DNA of 7,739 nt, taken from assembly GCA_003159055.1 (NCBI GenBank), contig PMLH01000633.1, positions 5,534 through 13,272 on the forward strand, given 5' to 3'. The notes under the pieces are model-generated. The model saw only the letters and a list, made by a program, of their open reading frames with translations. It did not search any database and was not told where the DNA came from. Positions 1 through 5,694 of this stretch are shown here, in pieces. The translations under genes were made by a program, and so were the position numbers. Every line of letters starts with the position of its first letter. The first letter of the stretch is position 1. Source of the stretch: Myxococcales bacterium. GTDB lineage: Bacteria; Myxococcota; Polyangia; Fen-1088.

Positions 1-797
1 ACACGCTCAAACGAGCGGCGATCCGCATTTCCTTTGTGGTCTGCGCGGCGGCCTTTCTGTGGGTTCTCGCAGCAGCCGCAGCACTCAAATCGGGAAAGCC
101 GACGGCCCCGCGAAACGGCGCCGGCTTTGTTCGCTTTGCCGCTCTTTGGGCCTTGGTCAGCGCGCTGGCAATCACCACAGGCGGTCGCTTCTTCGGTCAC
201 TATTTCCACCAAATCACCGCGCCCTTGGCGGTGCTGGCGGCTCCCGTTGCCGCGCAGCTCTGGCGGACGCGTCGTCACCTCGTCGCGGCGGCGGTTGGGC
301 TGCCAGCGGCTGCGTTCTTGCTGCTGGGCATTTTCCAAACCCCGGTATTCGCCGCCGCTGGCGAGCCAGCGCCCGACTACCAGCGCATGGTCGACCTCGT
401 CAACGCCCATGCGCGCCCAGGCGACGGTCTGCTCGTGTGGGGCAACCTCCCCGTCCTCTATTTTGTGGCCGAGCGCCCACTTGGCACGCGATTTGTCTTT
501 TCCAACTACATGACCGGACTTTCACCAGCCACACCCTCGCAATCCGATCCTTCCGTCGACGCTTCCCCGAACATCGTCCCGGCGAGTTGGGCGATGTTCG
601 AGGCGGACGTCGCGGAACGAAGGCCGCGTGTTGTCGTCGATACATCGCCCGGCAATGTGGCAGCGTACGGCAAGTTTCCACCGTCGAATTTTCCACGCCT
701 GCAAGCTCTCCTCGACCACGACTACCGGCCCGTGGGCGAGACCGCCGGTGTCCGCGTCTTCGTCCGTCAGGATAGCAACAAAGTGGTCCAGCCGTGA
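1..797 (+). CDS. GT-C/GT39-like membrane glycosyltransferase, C-terminal part (5' end outside window)
   Basis: The frame is open from the first complete codon (base 3) to the TGA at 795-797 with no convincing start, so this is the 3' end of a longer gene. The visible part begins with hydrophobic segments (roughly bases 27-95, 125-180, 215-275 and 285-350). Between the second and third is a GRFFGHYFHQ loop (about 180-212), a pattern common near the end of the membrane domain in PMT_2/ArnT-like GT39 proteins. A soluble, probably periplasmic tail of about 145 residues follows. Its VWGN..VLYF....LGTRF stretch (about 435-510) matches the VWG..pe.Y..sgR.p.tRf block I associate with this family. Such enzymes move a sugar from a polyprenyl-phosphate donor to an acceptor on the outer face of the inner membrane. 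The catalytic N-terminal Asp/Glu loop is off the window, so activity and acceptor cannot be judged. The GTGA overlap with the RND gene suggests co-translation. A different polytopic membrane protein remains possible. Confidence 0.72.
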   Translation, partial: TLKRAAIRISFVVCAAAFLWVLAAAAALKSGKPTAPRNGAGFVRFAALWALVSALAITTGGRFFGHYFHQITAPLAVLAAPVAAQLWRTRRHLVAAAVGLPAAAFLLLGIFQTPVFAAAGEPAPDYQRMVDLVNAHARPGDGLLVWGNLPVLYFVAERPLGTRFVFSNYMTGLSPATPSQSDPSVDASPNIVPASWAMFEADVAERRPRVVVDTSPGNVAAYGKFPPSNFPRLQALLDHDYRPVGETAGVRVFVRQDSNKVVQP

Positions 798-3340
798 CGG
801 ATCTCCTTGCCAGATACGTCGGTTTTCTAGCACGCCGCAGTCTGGCGATTTCAGTCGGCGCACTGGTTCTGTTCGTGCTCGGCGTTGTAACCGCCTCGCG
901 CCTGCAGTTGAGGTCGGATTTCACGGAATTGCTTCCCGAGAACGATCCGGAAGTCGCGCGATTGAAAGACCTGGGCGACAAGATTGGCGCACCGTCGACG
1001 TTGGTGGTGGCCGTCGAGGGGCCGGCTCCGTCCTCGAACGAACGCTTCGCCGAGGCGCTGGTCAGGAACCTACAGCCGCTGGTCGGCACGGAGCTGCGAG
1101 CGATCGACTACCGTGCCGATGCCAGCCGCCCGTTCTTCGAGCACAACAAGGCCCTCTACGCGAATCTGCTGGACTTGCAGCGGCTCGATGACGACGTCAG
1201 GAAACTCGTCGCTTCCAAGAAGAATCCCATGTTTCTTCCCTTCGCCGATCCGGACAAAGGTGAGGAAGACGACGACCCGTCCACGGATCTGCGCAAGCTC
1301 AGGCAGAAGCTGGAAGCGCAGAAGCCTAAAGACGCCTTTCCGTCCGGCTACTACGAGAGCTCGGACCGGCATTTGCTGGCCATCATCACCTGGACCGCCT
1401 CGTCCGGGACCGGCGATTCGTCCGGATTTCGCATTCGCGACGACGTGCAGCGGATCATCAATCAAACCCTCCCAGCGTCCTTCGGCGAAGTCAAAGCAAG
1501 CATCACCGGCGACGTCGCTACCGCCATCGAGGAGCACGACGCGCTCAAGTCCGACATTGAGTGGGTCTCCCTTGTGTGCACCGTGCTGGTCTTGCTCGTG
1601 ATCATGCTGTATTTCCGCAGTGTCGTCGCGCTCGGCTACGTCTTCTTTCCCACGCTGCTTGGGGTTGCCGTCGCGTTCGGCATCACCGCCCTGGCGATCG
1701 GCTACCTCAACACCAACACTGCCTTCCTCGGATCGATCATCATTGGCAACGGCATCAATTTCGGCATCATTCTGCTTGCCCGTTATCGTGAAGAACGACT
1801 TGGCGCCCCGACCGAGCCCCCGGCAAGCGCGATGACCAAGGCCATCGCTGCCACCGTCCGCCCAACGCTCGCAGCCGCCCTGGCCGCCGGGATTGCCTAC
1901 GCCAGCCTGACCTTGACCGGGTTCCGTGGCTTTCGCCAATTTGGGTTTGTCGGCGGAACGGGCATGATTCTATGTTGGCTGGCGACGTACAGCTATTGTC
2001 CGGCCCTGGTTCTTCTCTGGGAGAGGCTCCGCAGAAGCCCGCCACCTGCGCCCCGGCATTCCGGAGGTCCGCTGGTGGCCGTCGCGGAGTCTTTGCTCGG
2101 GCACAGGCGCCTGCTGCTTGGAATTGTAACTGTCGTCAGCCTCATTGCAGCGTGCGCCGTGGCACCCCTCGTGTCGAATCCGTTCGAGTATGACTTCTCG
2201 AAACTGCGCAACCAGCACAGTCGTAAGCACGGTGCGGGCGAGCTGTACGCGCGCGTGGGAAGAATTTTCCCGCAGGACATCTCGCCGGTTGGCGTCGCAC
2301 TGCTGGCATCGCCAGAAGACGCGGCCCTCTTCGACCAAGCCGTGCTCGAAAAGGACTGTCGGGACGGTCTTTCGCGCGCGCATTCCAGCTTTGCAACGGA
2401 CGGCAAGACCCTGGCCCGTGAGTGTTCGCGTCGAGTTGCCGCCGGGGAATCCACCGGCGGTCTACTTTCCAGCGTGTCGACGGCGTTCGACTACTTGCCC
2501 AACGGTCAAGAGGCCAAGCTCGCGCTGATAGCAAGCCTCCGCAAACGCTTGAGTGACCAAGCCATGCAGAGCTTGCCTGCGGCGGATCGCAAGCTGGTCG
2601 CTGAATGGATGCCTGCCGCCGATCTTCACAAGCTGACGCCGGCCGATTTGCCGGAGTCGATTGCGCGACGATTTCGCGAGCTCGACGGAACCGCCGGTCG
2701 GGTGGCCTTGCTGTTTCCCGTCCGCGTGTGGGCGAATTGGGATGGGCACAACCTGATCCGGCTTACGGACGTGACCCAAAACGTCGCCCTGCCGAGTGGC
2801 CACGTCGCCTCCGCCGCGGGTCACACCTCGCTCTTCGCGGCCATGCTCCGCTCGATTGCGCACGACGGCCCCATCGCGACCGCGGCGGCCATGCTCGGCG
2901 TCGCCATCATGGTGCTACTGCTGTTTCGCAACCTGCGCAGCTCGGCGATGGTGCTGCTGTCTCTTGGCGTGGGTGTGCTGTGGATGGGGGGCGCGGGCGC
3001 GCTTTTGCACATGAAGCTCAACTTTCTCAATTTCGTCGCGTTGCCAATCACCTTCGGCATCGGCGTCGACTATGCGGTAAACGTTTTCGCTCGCGTCGCC
3101 AATGAGCCACCCGAGCGCCACGCGCACGCGCTCGCGCAAACCGGGAGCGCGGTCGCGCTTTGTTCGTCGACCACCATCATCGGCTACAGCTCGCTTCTGA
3201 TTGCGTCCAATGGTGCGCTGGTCTCCTTCGGCAAACTGGCGAACTTCGGCGAGGTTGGCTGCCTTCTGGCCGCGCTTCTGCTGGTTCCCGCAGTCTCCAG
3301 CCGCCACCGCCCGAAGCGTGCGGCGCTGTCCGAAACCTAA
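794..3340 (+). CDS. RND superfamily / MMPL-family exporter
   Basis: An 848-residue protein with the duplicated RND layout. TM1 is at about 15-35, followed by a periplasmic loop of about 220 residues. TM2-TM6 lie at about 257-276, 279-301, 308-328, 358-377 and 383-410. TM7 is at about 440-460, followed by a second loop of about 230 residues, and TM8-TM12 run from about 693 to 835. The SDFTELLPENDPEV block after TM1 is typical of MMPL-type exporters, including the hopanoid transporter HpnN and many uncharacterised lipid exporters. Such proteins use the proton gradient to extract or export lipids or polyketides from the inner membrane. TM10 carries the expected proton-relay motif GIGVDYA (D759, Y760), whereas the matching TM4 motif reads GNGINFG, with N322 replacing Asp. 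The GTG start at 794 overlaps the upstream TGA (GTGA) and lacks a strong Shine-Dalgarno, which suggests coupling. Length is normal for the family. The substrate is unknown; neighbours suggest a lipid. The family call is firm, but an HpnN assignment is not supported. Confidence 0.93.
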   Translation: MTDLLARYVGFLARRSLAISVGALVLFVLGVVTASRLQLRSDFTELLPENDPEVARLKDLGDKIGAPSTLVVAVEGPAPSSNERFAEALVRNLQPLVGTELRAIDYRADASRPFFEHNKALYANLLDLQRLDDDVRKLVASKKNPMFLPFADPDKGEEDDDPSTDLRKLRQKLEAQKPKDAFPSGYYESSDRHLLAIITWTASSGTGDSSGFRIRDDVQRIINQTLPASFGEVKASITGDVATAIEEHDALKSDIEWVSLVCTVLVLLVIMLYFRSVVALGYVFFPTLLGVAVAFGITALAIGYLNTNTAFLGSIIIGNGINFGIILLARYREERLGAPTEPPASAMTKAIAATVRPTLAAALAAGIAYASLTLTGFRGFRQFGFVGGTGMILCWLATYSYCPALVLLWERLRRSPPPAPRHSGGPLVAVAESLLGHRRLLLGIVTVVSLIAACAVAPLVSNPFEYDFSKLRNQHSRKHGAGELYARVGRIFPQDISPVGVALLASPEDAALFDQAVLEKDCRDGLSRAHSSFATDGKTLARECSRRVAAGESTGGLLSSVSTAFDYLPNGQEAKLALIASLRKRLSDQAMQSLPAADRKLVAEWMPAADLHKLTPADLPESIARRFRELDGTAGRVALLFPVRVWANWDGHNLIRLTDVTQNVALPSGHVASAAGHTSLFAAMLRSIAHDGPIATAAAMLGVAIMVLLLFRNLRSSAMVLLSLGVGVLWMGGAGALLHMKLNFLNFVALPITFGIGVDYAVNVFARVANEPPERHAHALAQTGSAVALCSSTTIIGYSSLLIASNGALVSFGKLANFGEVGCLLAALLLVPAVSSRHRPKRAALSET

Positions 3341-3435
3341 CACCGGTTGCCAGTGCCCAACACGATCCGACACGGGCGTCGTCGGCTTTATGGCGTGATG
3401 CCAGCTGGCCGCTCAATTGCATTTGGGTATTGACC

Positions 3436-3618
3436 ATGGACCGCATAGCCATCGCCAATAAGCAGACCTGGGCTCTCCTCACGCTCGTCGCCGCGACCCT
3501 ATTGTCCTACTGGAAGATCGTCGGCGTCGTCCTTTCCGAACGGCTCTGGCGAATTCCGCAGCGCCAACTTCGCACAGCAGGAAATCTAGCAAACAGCAGC
3601 AGCAGGAGGATGTCATGA
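3436..3618 (+). CDS. Possible small single-span membrane protein (60 aa)
   Basis: The frame ATG 3436 to TGA 3616-3618 encodes 60 residues. A hydrophobic segment at about residues 12-33 (WALLTLVAAT...IVGVVL) is followed by a basic stretch (ERLWRIPQRQLR) and a serine-rich end, so a one-pass inner-membrane peptide with a positive C-terminal side is plausible. Its stop overlaps the next start by four bases (ATGA), the same arrangement as between the first two genes, and it fills an otherwise unexplained space in the operon. Against it, no good Shine-Dalgarno precedes the ATG, and the last 15 bases also hold the AGGAGG of the next gene. The frame also stays open upstream into the RND gene, so openness is weak evidence. 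I do not recognise the family. It could be an accessory subunit for the exporter or the phosphatidyltransferase, or not a gene at all. Confidence 0.4.
   Translation: MDRIAIANKQTWALLTLVAATLLSYWKIVGVVLSERLWRIPQRQLRTAGNLANSSSRRMS
3604..3609 (+). promoter_or_regulatory. Strong Shine-Dalgarno AGGAGG for the phosphatidyltransferase
   Basis: A perfect AGGAGG lies five bases before ATG 3615. It is the best ribosome binding site in the window and fixes the start of the CDP-alcohol phosphatidyltransferase. The other junctions in this operon rely on overlap rather than a visible site, so this gene may be translated independently and more strongly. Confidence 0.85.
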
Positions 3619-4538
3619 ATTTTCTGGTGAGACTCGGCGGCTCGTCCGCGGATCTGGTCTTCCTCGTCTCCTTCTTGGCCGCCGCCTTGATTCCCTTCGC
3701 AACCTACGTCTGTCTTTGGCTCCTGGGCGTGGAGTCCCTGCCCGCCGCGAAGGACGAAGGCGCGGGCCGGCGTCTGCTCGGCCCGCTCTTCGTCGGCTTC
3801 TACTATTGGCTGCTCGCACCGTTTCTGCGACTGGCCAAGCGAACCAGGCTGACGCCGAACCAGTTCACCCTGGCCTCGCTGGTGGCGAGCATTCCCACGG
3901 GCCTGGCCATCGCGACCGGGCACTTCGCGCTGGCATCGGCGCTCTTGATCGTTGGGAACACCTTCGACGTGGTGGACGGGCATCTCGCGCGCAGCAAGGG
4001 CTTGGTCAGCAAGGCCGGCGCGTTCCTCGACTCGACCGTCGATCGCGTCTGCGACGGCATGATCCTCGGCGGATTTGCCGTGTACTACGCGGGCACGCCA
4101 ACCATGCTTGCGGCGCTGGTCGCCTTGGTCATGTCGTTCGCCACCAGCTATGCGCGAGCGCGCGGCGAGGCGCTCGGGGTCTCCGGCTCCGAGGGCCTGA
4201 TCCAGCGGGCCGACCGGCTGGTCATCTTGAGCTTGGCCCTGGCCCTGTCGCCCTACCTGGGCCACCGCGCGGAAGGCTTCGTGCCCCATCCTTCCTACGT
4301 GGTTGCGAAAGCCGCCCTCTGGCTGCTCACGATCCTAAGCACGTTCACGGCTGCTACGCGGGTCGCATGGATCATGAAGAACCTACAGCCCAAAGCCGCG
4401 ACGGCTCCGACGGCGAGGGCCTCGGCGCTTCCGGTGCGAGCCGTCCGCCCCTTTGCGGTCACGCCAGTCCACTCCCTCACGGCCCGAGATGCGGGCAAAA
4501 CAACCACAGGGCCCACCGATGCCTCCTTCAGACGCTGA
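3615..4538 (+). CDS. CDP-alcohol phosphatidyltransferase family protein
   Basis: A 307-residue membrane enzyme with the complete family signature D-x2-D-G-x2-A-R-x8-G-x3-D-x3-D: D118, D121, G122, A125, R126, G135, D139 and D143. In this family the aspartates bind divalent metal and CDP-alcohol, and the last Asp is the general base. The reaction transfers a phosphatidyl (or similar) group from CDP-diacylglycerol to an alcohol acceptor such as glycerol-3-phosphate, inositol phosphate or serine, at the cytoplasmic face of the inner membrane. The acceptor here cannot be assigned. LTPNQFT (N82, T85) is the usual block at the start of the core. Before it lies an extra region of about 75 residues with one membrane segment (about 14-37) and a polar linker. 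After the last membrane segment (ending about residue 253) is an Ala/Thr/Pro/Arg-rich tail of about 50 residues. The start is fixed by AGGAGG at 3604-3609. Its position between a lipid exporter and a flippase-like protein supports a role in a specialised envelope lipid rather than housekeeping phospholipid synthesis; that is inference. Confidence 0.92.
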   Translation: MNFLVRLGGSSADLVFLVSFLAAALIPFATYVCLWLLGVESLPAAKDEGAGRRLLGPLFVGFYYWLLAPFLRLAKRTRLTPNQFTLASLVASIPTGLAIATGHFALASALLIVGNTFDVVDGHLARSKGLVSKAGAFLDSTVDRVCDGMILGGFAVYYAGTPTMLAALVALVMSFATSYARARGEALGVSGSEGLIQRADRLVILSLALALSPYLGHRAEGFVPHPSYVVAKAALWLLTILSTFTAATRVAWIMKNLQPKAATAPTARASALPVRAVRPFAVTPVHSLTARDAGKTTTGPTDASFRR

Positions 4539-5532
4539 AAAGTCGACCGCCCGGTGGGCGCCATGGTGGGGGCTGGTTCTGCGCGGGCTGATACTGTCCG
4601 CCGCGCTGGTCTTCGTTGCTTGGGGCGTGCGCTGGCATGACATGTCCGACGCACTCAGGCGGGCGGGATTTGCGTTGCCGGCCGTCGTGGTTGCGCTGAA
4701 CGCCTGCATGATGAGCCTGCGAGCCCTGCGCCTGCGCATTCTGCTCCGGGGAGACCTCTCGTTTGCTTCCTCATTTGTGGCGCTGCTGACGTCGTCCGCA
4801 ATCAACAACCTCACGCCCTTTCGCGGCGGAAACGTGGCACGTCTGTGGATGCTCGAACGCGCCGCCGGTGTGACAAAATCGGCCGCTGTCGCGCTGACCC
4901 TGGTCGAGAACCTGCTTGAGGTGACGGTCCTGGCGGCGATTGGCTTCGTGGCGTCGTGCTTTGTCATCGGACAACGCTGGGCCACCCTCGCGACCCCGGT
5001 GGTCTTGTCAGCCGCCATCGCGGTGCTGATCCTTCTGCGCCTGACCACTCGACGCGCGGCCGACGCAGCCACCACGGCTCGCCCACGAATCGGCAGCCCA
5101 GGCTGGGTCGAGAAAGGTCGCCAACTGCTCGTGCGCCTCGAACCTGGTCTTCGTGCACTGTCAAAGCCAGGCGTCGCTGCGCAGGCGCTGCTGCTGTCGC
5201 TTCTGGCGTGGATTTGCGAGGCGACCATGATCCTCCTCTGCGCACGGTCGCTGGGACTACAGATTCCTCTCCCGCTGGCCACGGTCGTCCTGCTCGGCAT
5301 CAACCTTGCGCTCGCGTTGCCATCGACCCCGGCCAGCGCCGGGCCATTCGAGGGCGCCGCCGTCGCCGTTCTGATGCTGGCCGGCTTCGCAAAGGCCCCT
5401 GCCTTCGCCTTCGCGATCTTCTATCACGCGATTCAGGTCATTCCTGTAACGCTGGTTGGGGTCACCGTCGTGCTGTTGACGAAGCGCCGACAAGCCAGCC
5501 AGGCAGGCCGTCTCGAACACCGAATCGTTTGA
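4519..5532 (+). CDS. Flippase-like integral membrane protein (LPG_synthase_TM / UPF0104 family)
   Basis: From ATG 4519 the product has 337 residues and about eight membrane segments. An R-rich loop (SLRALRLRILL) precedes the family's central block N96-N97-L-T-P100-F-R102-G-G104-...-R108, followed by a conserved-looking E130 in TLVENLLEV. Near the C-terminus is P268-S-T-P-A-S-A-G-P-F-E278, matching the P.sPgg.G.fE block of the family. Members include the membrane half of MprF (lysyl-phosphatidylglycerol flippase region) and AglD-like proteins; they are linked to moving or modifying lipids and lipid-linked sugars. There is no MprF-type C-terminal aminoacyl-transferase domain, so this is a stand-alone membrane unit. 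The start is uncertain: ATG 4489 (347 aa) and TTG 4453 (359 aa) are in frame, and none has a strong Shine-Dalgarno. I chose 4519 because it gives the shortest overlap (20 bases) with the previous gene and lies close to the first membrane segment. It is probably the last gene of the operon. The substrate is unknown. Confidence 0.87.
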   Translation: MPPSDAEKSTARWAPWWGLVLRGLILSAALVFVAWGVRWHDMSDALRRAGFALPAVVVALNACMMSLRALRLRILLRGDLSFASSFVALLTSSAINNLTPFRGGNVARLWMLERAAGVTKSAAVALTLVENLLEVTVLAAIGFVASCFVIGQRWATLATPVVLSAAIAVLILLRLTTRRAADAATTARPRIGSPGWVEKGRQLLVRLEPGLRALSKPGVAAQALLLSLLAWICEATMILLCARSLGLQIPLPLATVVLLGINLALALPSTPASAGPFEGAAVAVLMLAGFAKAPAFAFAIFYHAIQVIPVTLVGVTVVLLTKRRQASQAGRLEHRIV

Positions 5533-5610
5533 ATGGCGGCAACGGTCATCGCATGATCCGACTGCACACGTCGTGAGTCAGAAACCGATTCGAGCGATCT
5601 GGCAAAAGTC

Positions 5611-5619
5611 TGGTAAATT
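5611..5619 (+). promoter_or_regulatory. Weak candidate extended -10 promoter element for the sensor kinase
   Basis: TGGTAAATT combines an extended TGn with TAAATT, which matches TATAAT at four of six positions. It sits in the only sizeable non-coding gap, about 75 bases before the kinase ATG, in a locally AT-richer patch. No good -35 hexamer is found at the right distance, so the call rests on position and the extended -10 alone. A -24/-12 (sigma-54) reading was tried and does not fit the spacing. Confidence 0.2.
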
Positions 5620-5639
5620 GCGCACCTCGATACGACAAA

Positions 5640-5666
5640 TGGCGCCATGCGGGGAAGGTGGCGCCA
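5640..5666. repeat. Two copies of palindrome TGGCGCCA, 19 bases apart
   Basis: TGGCGCCA occurs at 5640-5647 and again at 5659-5666. The octamer is its own reverse complement, so the pair is both a direct and an inverted repeat. As DNA it could be a double operator with centres 19 bp (about two helical turns) apart. As RNA it could form an 8-bp stem with the 11-base purine-rich loop at 5648-5658. It ends 28 bases before the kinase ATG and overlaps neither the proposed Shine-Dalgarno (5685-5689) nor the start. No U-tract follows, so it is not an intrinsic terminator. Chance occurrence in GC-rich DNA is not excluded. Confidence 0.5.
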
Positions 5667-5684
5667 GCTCGGTTTCGCTGAACC

Positions 5685-5689
5685 GGGAG
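5685..5689 (+). promoter_or_regulatory. Shine-Dalgarno GGGAG for the sensor kinase
   Basis: GGGAG lies five bases before ATG 5695. It favours this start over the in-frame ATG at 5647, which lacks a ribosome binding site and is buried in the TGGCGCCA repeat. Confidence 0.55.
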
Positions 5690-5694
5690 TTGCG

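Noticed and set aside
3341..3435. Gap between the exporter and the small frame, searched for a promoter, terminator or RNA
   Set aside because: TTGACC at 3430-3435 has no matching -10 at normal spacing, and no stable hairpin with a T-run was seen. I found nothing to report in it.
3507..4289. A 260-codon minus-strand frame opposite the phosphatidyltransferase
   Set aside because: Its product is highly charged, low in complexity and without motifs, while the plus strand holds a perfect CDP-alcohol phosphatidyltransferase signature over the same bases.
4383..5303. A 306-codon minus-strand frame opposite the flippase-like gene
   Set aside because: The product is Arg/Ser/Ala-rich with no domain. 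The plus-strand frame has the family blocks and membrane segments.
5560..5579. Imperfect hairpin GACTgCAC/GTGAGTC after the flippase-like gene, considered as a terminator
   Set aside because: The stem is short with a bulge, not GC-rich, and is followed by AGAAACC rather than a T-run. It does not meet the pattern of an intrinsic terminator.
5600..5621. TGGCAA...TTGC as a sigma-54 (-24/-12) promoter
   Set aside because: The GG and GC elements are too far apart by about seven bases for the fixed spacing sigma-54 needs.
5647..5694. In-frame upstream ATG at 5647 as the start of the sensor kinase
   Set aside because: It has no Shine-Dalgarno and begins inside the palindromic repeat. ATG 5695 has GGGAG at a suitable distance.
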